From positions 1 through 45,700 of the forward strand of contig NZ_FORM01000014.1 of assembly GCF_900114005.1 (NCBI RefSeq): a stretch of DNA of 45,700 nt, in the 5' to 3' direction. This DNA is from Olleya namhaensis (GTDB lineage Bacteria > Bacteroidota > Bacteroidia > Flavobacteriales > Flavobacteriaceae). The notes beneath the pieces were generated by a model. It saw only the letters and a list, made by a program, of their open reading frames with translations. It ran no database searches and was not told the DNA's origin. This document shows positions 19,605-28,470 of this stretch, piece after piece (within the stretch, counting starts at the first letter, position 1; every line of letters begins with the position of its first letter). The translations under genes were made by a program, and so were the position numbers.

Positions 19605-19678
19605 TGAGCCCTTCAGGATTCGAACCTGAGACCGCCTCCTTAGAAGGGAGGTGCTCTATCCAGCTGAGCTAAGAGCCC
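19605..19678 (-). tRNA. tRNA-Arg (anticodon TCT)
   Basis: On the minus strand the acceptor GGGCTCT pairs with AGGGCTC (with G-U pairs). The D arm has TAGCTCAGCTGGATAGAGC. The anticodon stem CCTCC/GGAGG encloses CTTCTAA, giving anticodon TCT. The T arm is CAGG TTCGAAT CCTG. No CCA is encoded. Third in the Ser-Pro-Arg order of transcription. Confidence 0.95.
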
Positions 19679-19707
19679 GTAGTTTTATTGTTTCTACGAA
19701 AACAGTG

Positions 19708-19782
19708 TCGGGGTGGCAGGATTCGAACCTGCGGCCTCCACGTCCCAAACGTGGCGCGATAACCGGGCTACGCTACACCCCG
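19708..19782 (-). tRNA. tRNA-Pro (anticodon TGG)
   Basis: On the minus strand CGGGGTG pairs with CACCCCG. The anticodon stem CCACG/CGTGG encloses TTTGGGA, giving TGG. The T arm is GCAGG TTCGAAT CCTGC and the discriminator is A. It lies 29 nt from the tRNA-Arg gene, so they probably share a transcript. Confidence 0.95.
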
Positions 19783-19828
19783 AAAAACGGTTATCTTAAA
19801 TCAAAATACAATTTTGATAAAAAAATTG

Positions 19829-19917
19829 CGGAGAGACAGGGATTCGAACCCTGGGTAAGTTTTAACACCTACGACGATTTAGCAAACCGTTCCTTTCGGC
19901 CACTCAGGCACCTCTCC
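19829..19917 (-). tRNA. tRNA-Ser (anticodon GCT)
   Basis: An 89-nt class II tRNA. GGAGAGG pairs with TCTCTCC (last pair G-U) with discriminator G. The anticodon loop TTGCTAA gives GCT. A long variable arm (TAGGTGTTAAAACTTACC) is as expected for serine. The T arm is CAGGG TTCGAAT CCCTG. First tRNA of the cluster in the direction of transcription. Confidence 0.95.
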
Positions 19918-20007
19918 GTTATTGTAATGAACTTGCAAGTAATTGCGGGTGCAAATTTAGAATACTTTATTAAATATCACAACCTTTTTTCAAGTTTTTT
20001 TTGAATT

Positions 20008-22050
20008 TTATTCAGGATATTCAATTCTCAAATGGTAAATATTTGCAAGCTTGCGCTTTAGCACTTTTTTAATTGATTCAATTTCTTTAAAAGTTATGTC
20101 CGCATTTAAAAATTGACCGTCATCTTTCTGTTTATTTATGATATTTTCGACAAAATTATCAATTTTACTAGAGGTTGGCTCCTTCAAACTTTTAGAAGCT
20201 GCCTCTACACTATCACACATCATTAATATTGCAGTTTCTTTACTAAAAGGTTTTGGACCTGGATATGTAAAGTCATTAATATCTACGTCTTCATGATTGG
20301 CTTTCTCCTTCATATAAAAATAATAGACCTGACTTGTACCATGGTGCGTTCTAATAAAATCAATAACACGATCTGGTAAATTATTTTTCTTTGCTATTTC
20401 AATACCATCCAAAACATGATTTATAATTATTTTAGCGCTTTCTTTTGGCGATAATTCATCATGACTATTAATTCCTGAAGATTGATTTTCGGTAAAATAC
20501 GTCGGAGACTTCATCTTACCAATATCATGATACAATGCCCCTACTCTAACTAGCATCGCATTCGCATTAATTTCGTTAGCAGAAGCTTCAGCTAAATTAG
20601 CAACATTTAAAGAGTGATGAAACGTTCCTGGTGCTTTATTAGACAACTCTTTTAATAGTTTAGAATTAGTATCAGACAATTCTAATAAAGACACATCGGA
20701 CACTAATCCAAATAACTTCTCGTAAACGTAGATTAAGGGTTGTACAAATAGCGTGGCTAATCCACATAATACAAATAATCCAAAGGTTTCCCATTTCAAA
20801 TTATCTATACTAGCTTCATGAATTACAAAAAAGGCGAAATAAGCGATGATATACACCAAAGTAATCTGACCCACGGAAATAAATAGATTTGCTCTTTTAT
20901 ATAGCTCTGATACCGTTAGGATGGTAACAATACCCGCTATGATCTGAAGAAACATATACTCATAACTATTAGGCACTATAGATCCTAACAATAATACGGT
21001 AATAACGTGAGTAAATAACCCAAGACGTGCATCAAAAAAGGCTTTTAAAACTAAAGGTAATATCGCTATTGGAACCAAATAAACATACTCTGAATTGTAG
21101 TTAACAATCAAAGTCGTTAATAATACCATTATAAAAACATTAAAAAAGATGAAGGTTACTTTTGTGTTATTTTTATAAACATCTAACCTATACTTTCGTA
21201 TAAAAAGTAACAACATTAATAGCGCCAAAGCTACTAATAAAGTATAAGCAAAAATTATCCAATTATAACTTGATTTACTCCACACTTGAGATTCGTATTC
21301 TTTAGATAAAGATGTTAGTACTTGATACTTTTCGTCATTAACAACTTCTCCTTTAGAGATTATTAAAGTCCCTTTATCCACTACACCTCTATTCTTAGAA
21401 ACCTTACTTAAAGATTCTTTTAACACATTATCTGTTAAAGCGCGATTGTAAGTTAAATCTGATTTTATAACATCAAAAAACAAAGCGGTTAATCTATTAG
21501 AATACGTTTCTAAAGAACTTCCTTTTAACTCTTTATCAATCGTAGTTTTTATAGCACCTAATTTTTGTAAATTAGAATATGTGGTTATTTTTTTCTCAAC
21601 ATTATCTACTAAAATAACAACTTTATCTTGATCATTTAAATCTAAATCTTGACTTAAAATACCATATTTATAAAAGTCCTTTAAAATAGAAAACCCTTTA
21701 GATTTTATCTTTTTATAATCCCGTAGTGTATCATTAAATACTTTGCCAAAGTTCTCTTCAAAACTATCACTAACTTCTGCTGCTAAATCTGCTTTCTTGT
21801 TAAAAAAACGACTAGTTTGAGAAGTAATAATCGCATTTTCGTTTAAAACTTCAACATTAGATTTTTGAATGGCAAAATTAAAAGGAGCGTACAGATTTTC
21901 TGTTTGCCAAGGCTTACCTTTCTCAAAATTATATTTAAACCGTCCACTTTTAGGAAAAATAAAGACTATTAAAATAGTAGTAACTACAAATAGTAATATT
22001 TTATAAAATTGCGAATGATTTTTATAAATCGCGTTAATATGATCTTTCAT
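20008..22050 (-). CDS. PgpH-like 7TM-HD (HDIG) phosphodiesterase
   Basis: A 680-residue membrane protein. It has one N-terminal membrane helix (FYKILLFVVTTILIVFIF), an extracytoplasmic region of about 240 residues as in 7TMR-HDED proteins, about seven membrane helices from 265 to 445, and a cytoplasmic HD domain. The HD domain shows HHSLNVANLAEASA, the metal-binding YHDIGKMKSP, and HHGTSQVYYF. This arrangement matches PgpH, which hydrolyses cyclic di-AMP in Firmicutes and Bacteroidota. The activity is inferred from architecture. It is transcribed away from the thiolase gene and ends 91 nt before the tRNA-Ser gene in the same direction. Confidence 0.9.
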   Translation of the reverse strand: MKDHINAIYKNHSQFYKILLFVVTTILIVFIFPKSGRFKYNFEKGKPWQTENLYAPFNFAIQKSNVEVLNENAIITSQTSRFFNKKADLAAEVSDSFEENFGKVFNDTLRDYKKIKSKGFSILKDFYKYGILSQDLDLNDQDKVVILVDNVEKKITTYSNLQKLGAIKTTIDKELKGSSLETYSNRLTALFFDVIKSDLTYNRALTDNVLKESLSKVSKNRGVVDKGTLIISKGEVVNDEKYQVLTSLSKEYESQVWSKSSYNWIIFAYTLLVALALLMLLLFIRKYRLDVYKNNTKVTFIFFNVFIMVLLTTLIVNYNSEYVYLVPIAILPLVLKAFFDARLGLFTHVITVLLLGSIVPNSYEYMFLQIIAGIVTILTVSELYKRANLFISVGQITLVYIIAYFAFFVIHEASIDNLKWETFGLFVLCGLATLFVQPLIYVYEKLFGLVSDVSLLELSDTNSKLLKELSNKAPGTFHHSLNVANLAEASANEINANAMLVRVGALYHDIGKMKSPTYFTENQSSGINSHDELSPKESAKIIINHVLDGIEIAKKNNLPDRVIDFIRTHHGTSQVYYFYMKEKANHEDVDINDFTYPGPKPFSKETAILMMCDSVEAASKSLKEPTSSKIDNFVENIINKQKDDGQFLNADITFKEIESIKKVLKRKLANIYHLRIEYPE

Positions 22051-22174
22051 GCTTAAAACTCGTGTTTTTCAAATGTAACAATTTATAATACTACAATTAA
22101 CCTATAATATTAAGATTACAGTAAAATTTTCTAAAAAAATTAGTAATTTCGTGCTTTACTAAATAATAGATATT

Positions 22175-23353
22175 ATGAGCAAAGAAGTTGTTATTGTTTC
22201 TGCAGCTAGAACACCAATTGGTAGTTTTTTAGGTGCTTTAAGTACTGTTCCTGCTACAAAGTTAGGAGCTATTGCTATAAAAGGAGCTTTAGATAAAATA
22301 AATTTAAACCCAGAATTAGTACAAGAAGTATTAATGGGGAATGTTGTACAAGCTGGTAATGGTCAAGCACCTGCTAGACAAGCAGCTATATATGCTGGAA
22401 TACCTAATACTGTACCATGTACAACTATAAATAAAGTATGTGCTTCAGGTATGAAAACAGTTATGCAAGCTGCACAAAGTATTGCTTTAGGTGATGCTGA
22501 TATAATTGTTGCTGGTGGAATGGAAAACATGAGTATGATCCCGCATTACTTTCATGCTAGAACTGGAACTAAATTTGGTCCAGGTACACTAATTGATGGT
22601 ATGCAAAAAGATGGATTAGTTGATGCTTACGACCAAAATGCAATGGGCGTTTGTGCTGATGCTTGTGCTACTGAGTATAACTTCTCTAGAGAAGACCAAG
22701 ACGCTTACGCTATCCAAAGTTATAACAGATCTTCAGCTGCGTGGCAAGCGGGTAAATTTGATAATGAAATTGTTCCTGTTGAAGTACCACAAAGAAGAGG
22801 AGAACCTGTAATAGTTAGTAAAGATGAAGAATTTACTAATGTGAAAATGGAAAAAATACCTGCTTTACGTCCTGCTTTTTCAAAAGACGGTACAGTAACT
22901 GCTGCTAATGCTTCAACTATTAATGATGGTGCAGGCGCAATGGTATTAATGAGTGCTGATAAAGCTAAAGAATTAGGTTTAAAACCTCTTGCAACCATAA
23001 AAAGTTACGCTGATGCTGCGCACGAACCTAAATGGTTTACAACTGCCCCTTCTAAAGCGTTACCAAAAGCAATAGAAAAAGCAGGCATGTCAATTGACGA
23101 TATTGACTTTTTTGAATTTAACGAAGCTTTTGCTGTTGTAGGATTAGCTAACATGAAAATTTTAGGATTAAACGATTCTAATGTAAATGTTAATGGTGGT
23201 GCTGTTTCTTTAGGTCATCCATTAGGATGTTCTGGTGTTAGAATACTAGTTACCTTATTAAATGTGTTAGAACAAAATAATGCTAAAATAGGAGCTGCAG
23301 CCATTTGTAATGGTGGTGGTGGTGCCTCTGCTGTAATTATTGAACGTCACTAA
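22175..23353 (+). CDS. Acetyl-CoA C-acetyltransferase (thiolase II type)
   Basis: A 392-residue thiolase. The nucleophile lies in TTINKVCASGMK (Cys89). NEAFAVVG and GGAVSLGHPLGCSG supply the catalytic His residues, and the final CNGGGGASAV supplies the second Cys. The acetoacetyl-CoA biosynthetic type is favoured by length and by GGMENMSMIPHY near 110-125, but degradative activity cannot be excluded since no fatty-acid oxidation genes are adjacent. Only 9 nt separate it from the downstream peptidase gene. Upstream lies TAATTTCG, one mismatch from the -7 consensus, 25-30 nt before the start. Confidence 0.94.
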   Translation: MSKEVVIVSAARTPIGSFLGALSTVPATKLGAIAIKGALDKINLNPELVQEVLMGNVVQAGNGQAPARQAAIYAGIPNTVPCTTINKVCASGMKTVMQAAQSIALGDADIIVAGGMENMSMIPHYFHARTGTKFGPGTLIDGMQKDGLVDAYDQNAMGVCADACATEYNFSREDQDAYAIQSYNRSSAAWQAGKFDNEIVPVEVPQRRGEPVIVSKDEEFTNVKMEKIPALRPAFSKDGTVTAANASTINDGAGAMVLMSADKAKELGLKPLATIKSYADAAHEPKWFTTAPSKALPKAIEKAGMSIDDIDFFEFNEAFAVVGLANMKILGLNDSNVNVNGGAVSLGHPLGCSGVRILVTLLNVLEQNNAKIGAAAICNGGGGASAVIIERH

Positions 23354-23362
23354 AAAGACCTA

Positions 23363-24112
23363 ATGCAATTCGGAATCTGTAATTTAAGTATTGTTCCTTT
23401 AAGACTTGAAACCTCTGATACAAGCGAGTTAGTCTCGCAGGTTATTTATGGAGAAACATTTAAAGTTTTAGAGCAGCGCAAGCAATGGAGTAAAATAAGA
23501 TTAGCTTTTGATAAATACGAAGGCTGGATTGATAATAAGCAATATATTGAAATTACAGAAGAGCAATACCATCTAATAAACAGTCAACCTCTTAAATTGT
23601 CAACTGATTTAGTTGAATTTATTCAGGATAAAAATAACCAGTTAAATACTATTGTTTTAGGTTCTCAATTAAATGGTTTAGACTTAATGCAACATGCTTT
23701 TGAAGGTGATTTTTGTGATAATAAAAATTTAAAAGAAGAAATAATTACGACTGCATTTCAGTACCTAAACACGCCATATCTATGGGGTGGTAAAACACCG
23801 TTTGGAATTGATTGTAGTGGTTTTACCCAAATGGTTTATAAACTTAATGGTTATAAATTATTACGTGATGCCTCTCAACAAGCAACACAAGGAGAAGCTT
23901 TAAGTTTTATAGAGGAAAGTGAGCCAGGTGATTTAGCATTTTTTGATAATAATGATGGAAGCATTATACATGTTGGAATTATTATGCAAGATAATTATGT
24001 TATCCATGCTCATGGACAAGTAAGAATTGACAGATTAGATCATACAGGTATATATAATGCAGACAGGCGTATGCATACGCACAAATTGCGAGTCATTAAA
24101 AAGATTATATAG
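23363..24112 (+). CDS. SH3-domain NlpC/P60 (C40) cell-wall hydrolase
   Basis: A 249-residue protein with two parts. The first about 85 residues form a bacterial SH3-like domain (VIYGETFKVLEQRKQWSKIR, DKYEGWIDNKQY). The second half is an NlpC/P60 peptidase: YLNTPYLWGGKTPFGIDCSGF with the nucleophile Cys151, and GSIIHVGIIMQDNYVIHAHG with the catalytic His. Relatives cleave gamma-D-Glu-diamino acid bonds in peptidoglycan or its recycled peptides. No signal peptide is evident, which fits a cytoplasmic recycling role or a non-classical location. It is probably co-transcribed with the thiolase gene and ends at a good terminator. Confidence 0.9.
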   Translation: MQFGICNLSIVPLRLETSDTSELVSQVIYGETFKVLEQRKQWSKIRLAFDKYEGWIDNKQYIEITEEQYHLINSQPLKLSTDLVEFIQDKNNQLNTIVLGSQLNGLDLMQHAFEGDFCDNKNLKEEIITTAFQYLNTPYLWGGKTPFGIDCSGFTQMVYKLNGYKLLRDASQQATQGEALSFIEESEPGDLAFFDNNDGSIIHVGIIMQDNYVIHAHGQVRIDRLDHTGIYNADRRMHTHKLRVIKKII

Positions 24113-24121
24113 TAGATAATA

Positions 24122-24148
24122 AAGCCTTCAGAAATGAAGGCTTTTTTA
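24122..24148 (+). terminator. Terminator after the NlpC/P60 gene
   Basis: AAGCCTTCA, loop GAAA, TGAAGGCTT then TTTT. The 9-bp perfect stem lies 9 nt past the stop. The same stem recurs at 24352-24373, about 230 nt away, as part of a duplicated segment. Confidence 0.88.
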
Positions 24149-24162
24149 GTACTACAGCATAG

Positions 24163-24320
24163 TGTTTTAGATTGTACTACTCGTTTTAAATCTTTAAGTT
24201 TTGCATCTTCATAAAGTATGATTATAATATTTAGCACACTTAAACTAACTTCTGTGACTTCTATAATTATTTACTAAGCAAATACTACTTTTCGGTATTA
24301 TAAGATAGACTATAAATCTA
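24163..24320 (-). pseudogene. Decayed duplicate of the 3' end of the TPR gene
   Basis: On the minus strand this stretch can be read as EVSLSVLNIIIILYEDAKLKDLK. The true C-terminus of the downstream TPR protein reads EVGLTLANIYSALGEDAKAKVLK, so 12 or so of 23 positions are identical in register. Nucleotide similarity extends into the terminator (24122-24143 versus 24352-24373) and, upstream, to about 24320. The offset is a constant 230-231 nt. In-frame stops (for example TAG-TAA in GCTTAGTAAATA) show it is not translated as an intact unit. Confidence 0.72.
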
Positions 24321-24344
24321 CTCAACAATACCTAAAATAGGACA

Positions 24345-24373
24345 TAAAAAAAAGCCTTCATAATTGAAGGCTT
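24345..24373 (-). terminator. Terminator after the TPR gene (bidirectional)
   Basis: AAGCCTTCA at 24352-24360, loop TAAT, TGAAGGCTT at 24365-24373, with an A run before and a T run after, so it can work on both strands. On the minus strand it lies 24 nt past the TPR gene stop. Confidence 0.87.
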
Positions 24374-24396
24374 TTTTAGTAAAATAGAATCTATTA

Positions 24397-25629
24397 TTAT
24401 CTATCGTACTTTTCTTTTAATACTTTAGCTTTAGCATCTTCACCAAGTGCACTATAGATATTTGCCAAAGTCAAACCTACTTCAACACTGTCTTCTTTAA
24501 GTTCTAAAACTTTTTCTAAGTAAGGTGCAGCTTCTTTATATAGATCTGTACGTTTTTGCTTTAATTCGTCATACTTTCTGTTATCAGCAGCTGACGTCCC
24601 TAAACCGTTCATTACTTTTACTATTTCTTGCTCTTCACTTAAAACTAAAGCAGCCAAATTAGTTAAAGTGTTAGTGTTGTTTGGCTTTAAACTAAGAGAT
24701 TTAGTATAATACTCCTTTGCTTTAACTTTATCACCACCGTCATTAGCTAATACTGCTAAATTGTATAATAAATCAGGGTTATTAGGATCATTAGCAAGAG
24801 CTTCACTTATTAGTGCTTGATATTTGTCTTTATTACCTAATTTATAATGTAAATTAGCTTCATTTACCAATAAACTAGAATCTTCAGGATTTGCTTCTCT
24901 AGCTTGTTTCATAGCATCTAAAGCTTTATCATTTTCACCTTTTTCTGCATATATTAAAGCAATATTCTTGATTATTTCTGAAGACTTAGATTCAGTAGTT
25001 CTTTCTCCTGCGTTTGTATGAGTACCCATTTTAACAAACTTATCTCTAGTTTCCTTTGGTAAAACCTCTTCCTGTCCACTAGCACTGTTAATTGCAAAAT
25101 ATTCAGTAGAAACTCCTGTATAACCTAACTCATTAAGTTGTAAATAATATCCTAACGCTGTATCCATATCTTGCGCTTGTAATGCACTAGATGCCGCATA
25201 ATACAAATAAGTTTGATCTGATTTCTTTACATTATAAAGACTCTCAAAAACACTAGCTGCTTTACTAAAATCTTTTGCAGTATAAAAATCGTTAGCTTTA
25301 GATATTAAATCATTTTCAATAACTTGCTTAAATTGAGAAACTTCAACTGTAGTACTAGATATTTTCTCTAAACTACTTACTGCACTTGTTATATCTTTTG
25401 AAGATCCAGAACCATTACTAAAAAAGGCTTTAGCAGATGCAAAATAATACTTATCTTTTAATTTACTATCCATAGCACCTTCCATAGATTGTAACTGTGT
25501 TACTAAACTTTTTGCTTCAGCATAGTTACTATTTTTTACTGCTTTTTCTAGAGCTTTGATTTCTTTTTTCTGCGCAATTGAGCTTACAGATACAAGTAAT
25601 GCTATCCCAAGTATTAATTGTTTTTTCAT
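24397..25629 (-). CDS. Exported tetratricopeptide-repeat protein
   Basis: A 410-residue protein with a signal peptide (MKKQLILGIALLVSVSSIAQ). The remainder is helical, with clear TPR units around 220-345: NIALIYAEKGENDKALDAMKQA, NEANLHYKLGNKDKYQALI, NLAVLANDGGDKVKAKEYY and NLAALVLSEEQ, and a last unit at the C-terminus (TLANIYSALGEDAKAKVLK). It is a periplasmic or surface scaffold by inference; no enzyme motif is visible. It starts 28 nt after the gyrA stop and is probably co-transcribed, an arrangement without obvious functional logic. Its last unit and terminator exist in a second, decayed copy just downstream. Confidence 0.9.
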   Translation of the reverse strand: MKKQLILGIALLVSVSSIAQKKEIKALEKAVKNSNYAEAKSLVTQLQSMEGAMDSKLKDKYYFASAKAFFSNGSGSSKDITSAVSSLEKISSTTVEVSQFKQVIENDLISKANDFYTAKDFSKAASVFESLYNVKKSDQTYLYYAASSALQAQDMDTALGYYLQLNELGYTGVSTEYFAINSASGQEEVLPKETRDKFVKMGTHTNAGERTTESKSSEIIKNIALIYAEKGENDKALDAMKQAREANPEDSSLLVNEANLHYKLGNKDKYQALISEALANDPNNPDLLYNLAVLANDGGDKVKAKEYYTKSLSLKPNNTNTLTNLAALVLSEEQEIVKVMNGLGTSAADNRKYDELKQKRTDLYKEAAPYLEKVLELKEDSVEVGLTLANIYSALGEDAKAKVLKEKYDR

Positions 25630-25657
25630 TATTAGTTATTTTTAAATTTGTTGTTAT

Positions 25658-28210
25658 TTATTCTTCTTCTGTAATATCAATAGTTGTGCCATCCTCTGCT
25701 TCAGTACTGTTTTCAACGCCTTCTAGAGTTTCATCAAGCTCCTCGTTTTCGTCTTTCATTACTTTTGCAACAGCTGCTATTGAGTCTTTACCTTTTAGGT
25801 TAATCAATTTAACTCCTTGAGTTGCTCTTCCCATAGTACGTAGACTTTCTACCGCCATTCTAATTGCAATACCCGATTTGTTAATTATCATTAAATCATC
25901 AGTATCTGTTACTGTTTTAATAGATACTAAACCACCTGTTTTTTCAGATATTGAAATGGTTTTAACTCCTTTTCCTCCTCTGTTTGTAATTCTATACACT
26001 GCTTCTCCATCTTCTGGGTCGTCAATATAAGTACGCTTACCATATCCATTTTCAGAAACCACAAGTACCGTTTCCTCTTGAGGGTTTTCTACGATCACCA
26101 TCCCTATAGCTTCATCTTTTGGATGTGCTAAAGTAATACCTCTAACTCCAGAAGCATTTCTTCCCATTGGTCTAGTTTTAGCTTCTTCAAATCTAATAGC
26201 TTTACCAGATTTAAGTGCTATCATAACTTGACTATTACCAGTTGTTAATTTAGCTTCTAATAATTCGTCATCCTCCTTAATAGTAATAGCATTAATACCA
26301 TTAGTTCTTGGTCTTGAATATTGCTCTAAAGAAGTCTTTTTAACTTGACCTTTTTTAGTTGCCATAATCACATAATGACTATTAATATAATCTTCATCTT
26401 TTAAATCTTGAGTACATATAAACGCCATTACTTTGTCGTCTTGCTCAATATTTATAAGGTTTTGGATAGCTCTACCTTTAGACGTTTTACTTCCTTCTGG
26501 GATTTCGTAAACACGCATCCAGAAACATTTTCCTTTTTGAGTAAAGAATAACATATACTGGTGGTTAGTACCAACAAATAAGTGTTCTAAGAAATCTTCA
26601 TTTCTAGTAGTTGATGCTTTTTGACCAACACCTCCTCTATTTTGTGTCTTATACTCAGTTAAAGATGTACGTTTAATATAACCTGCATGAGAAATAGTAA
26701 TAACTACTTGTGCATCCGGAATCATATCTTCGATACTTAAATCTCCACCAGCATATTCTATTACAGAACGACGCTCATCTCCATATTTATCCTTAACAAC
26801 TTGCAACTCGTCCTTAATAATAGCCATTCTTCTTTCCTTCTTAGCAAGAATGTCTTTTAAATCATCAATAGTTACCATGATATCATCATACTCACTACGT
26901 AACTTGTCTTGTTCTAGACCAGTTAATTGACGCAAACGCATCTCTACAATAGCTTTTGCTTGTATTTCAGAAAGTTTAAAACGTTCAATTAAATTAGCAC
27001 GTGCTTCATCTGCATTATTGGAAGCTCTAATAATACTAATTACTTCGTCTATATTATCCGATGCAATTATAAGTCCTTCTAATATATGTGCTCTTTCTTC
27101 AGCTTTACGTAACTCATAAGTGGTACGTCTTACTACAACTTCATGTCTGTGCTCAACAAAATAATGAATCAATTCTTTTAGATTCAATAATTGAGGTCTT
27201 CCATTAACTAATGCAATATTATTAACACTAAAAGAAGATTGTAATGCTGTATACTTAAATAATTTATTAAGTACAATATTAGGTATAGCATCACGCTTTA
27301 AGATATAGACGATACGCATACCATTTCTATCAGATTCATCTCTAATAGTAGAAATACCTTCAAGCTTTTTATCATTAACTAAGTCAGCAGTCTTTTTAAT
27401 CATGTCTGCCTTATTGACCTGATACGGAATCTCCGTTACAATAACACACTCACGACCTTGCACTTCTTCAATAATAGCTTTGGCACGCATAACAATACGC
27501 CCTCTACCTGTATGAAAAGCTTCTTTTACACCGTCATAACCATAGATTGTTCCTCCTGTAGGAAAATCTGGAGCTTTAATATGTGTAATTAACTCATCTA
27601 TTTCAATATCATTGTTTTCAATGTAAGCAATAGTACCATCTACTACTTCCGTTAAATTGTGAGGAGGCATGTTTGTTGCCATACCTACAGCAATACCAGA
27701 TGCTCCATTTACTAAAAGACCCGGTATACGTGTTGGTAAAACCGTTGGTTCTTCTAAAGTATCATCAAAGTTTAATTTATGGTCTACAGTTTCTTTATCA
27801 ATATCTGCCAACATGTCTTCAGATATTTTACGCATACGTGCTTCTGTATAACGCATTGCAGCTGGACTATCTCCATCTACAGACCCAAAGTTACCTTGAC
27901 CGTCTACTAACATATAACGTAAACTCCACTCTTGAGCCATACGTACCATTGCATCGTAAACTGATGTATCCCCGTGTGGGTGATACTTTCCTAAAACTTC
28001 CCCAACTATTCTTGCCGACTTTTTATGCGCTCCGGTTGCTCTAACACCAAGTTCATGCATACCATATAATACACGTCTGTGTACAGGTTTTAACCCGTCC
28101 CTAACGTCTGGTAATGCACGTGACACAATGACTGACATTGAATAATCAATGTAAGCCGATTTCATTTCATCTTCAATATTAATTGGAATGACCTTCTCTC
28201 CTTCTGCCAT
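25658..28210 (-). CDS. gyrA: DNA gyrase subunit A
   Basis: The breakage-reunion subunit of gyrase, 850 residues, acting with GyrB to introduce negative supercoils. The N-terminal region reads [21 protein letters not shown] and the catalytic Tyr is 121 in [10 protein letters not shown]. The quinolone-determining region is [11 protein letters not shown], with Thr82 and Asp86; Thr at 82 is, as far as I know, also the wild-type residue in other flavobacteria, so it is not evidence of resistance. The C-terminal beta-pinwheel is present with blades such as [20 protein letters not shown], the GyrA-box region, in which the canonical QRRGGKG is altered to QNRGGVG. A short acidic tail ends the protein. 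It diverges from clpC across about 260 nt. Confidence 0.98.
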   Translation of the reverse strand: MAEGEKVIPINIEDEMKSAYIDYSMSVIVSRALPDVRDGLKPVHRRVLYGMHELGVRATGAHKKSARIVGEVLGKYHPHGDTSVYDAMVRMAQEWSLRYMLVDGQGNFGSVDGDSPAAMRYTEARMRKISEDMLADIDKETVDHKLNFDDTLEEPTVLPTRIPGLLVNGASGIAVGMATNMPPHNLTEVVDGTIAYIENNDIEIDELITHIKAPDFPTGGTIYGYDGVKEAFHTGRGRIVMRAKAIIEEVQGRECVIVTEIPYQVNKADMIKKTADLVNDKKLEGISTIRDESDRNGMRIVYILKRDAIPNIVLNKLFKYTALQSSFSVNNIALVNGRPQLLNLKELIHYFVEHRHEVVVRRTTYELRKAEERAHILEGLIIASDNIDEVISIIRASNNADEARANLIERFKLSEIQAKAIVEMRLRQLTGLEQDKLRSEYDDIMVTIDDLKDILAKKERRMAIIKDELQVVKDKYGDERRSVIEYAGGDLSIEDMIPDAQVVITISHAGYIKRTSLTEYKTQNRGGVGQKASTTRNEDFLEHLFVGTNHQYMLFFTQKGKCFWMRVYEIPEGSKTSKGRAIQNLINIEQDDKVMAFICTQDLKDEDYINSHYVIMATKKGQVKKTSLEQYSRPRTNGINAITIKEDDELLEAKLTTGNSQVMIALKSGKAIRFEEAKTRPMGRNASGVRGITLAHPKDEAIGMVIVENPQEETVLVVSENGYGKRTYIDDPEDGEAVYRITNRGGKGVKTISISEKTGGLVSIKTVTDTDDLMIINKSGIAIRMAVESLRTMGRATQGVKLINLKGKDSIAAVAKVMKDENEELDETLEGVENSTEAEDGTTIDITEEE

Positions 28211-28470
28211 ATATAAATTTAATTAGTTTTATTCATTATTTCAAAACACGCTAATATAAAACTTTCATTAGTAACCGTACGCCTTTTAAGTCTATTTTTT
28301 GATGTTTTTTATTAACAATTTGATTCCCTTTTTTAGTTAATAACTCAATTGTGCTTTATTTTGAAATTATCTGTACTTTCAAGCTTTAAACAATTAACAT
28401 ATTATTTAGGGTATAGTTTTTGCCATTAGTAAATATGTTTACTATTTTTAAAGCTGAAAGGAACAAATAT

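Noticed and set aside
19651-20004. Plus-strand frame of 117 codons across the tRNA cluster
   Set aside because: It runs through the complements of three well-folded tRNA genes; the apparent protein (GWQDSNLRPPRP, AERQGFEPWV) is the classic artefact of reading antisense tRNA.
24040-24237. Minus-strand frame of 65 codons after the NlpC/P60 gene
   Set aside because: Its similarity to the TPR protein comes from the decayed duplicate, and it runs on through a terminator into the antisense of the peptidase gene, so it is not a gene.
25894-27975. GyrA Thr at position 82 as a sign of quinolone resistance
   Set aside because: Thr82 is, to my knowledge, also the wild-type residue in flavobacterial GyrA; Asp86 is unaltered.
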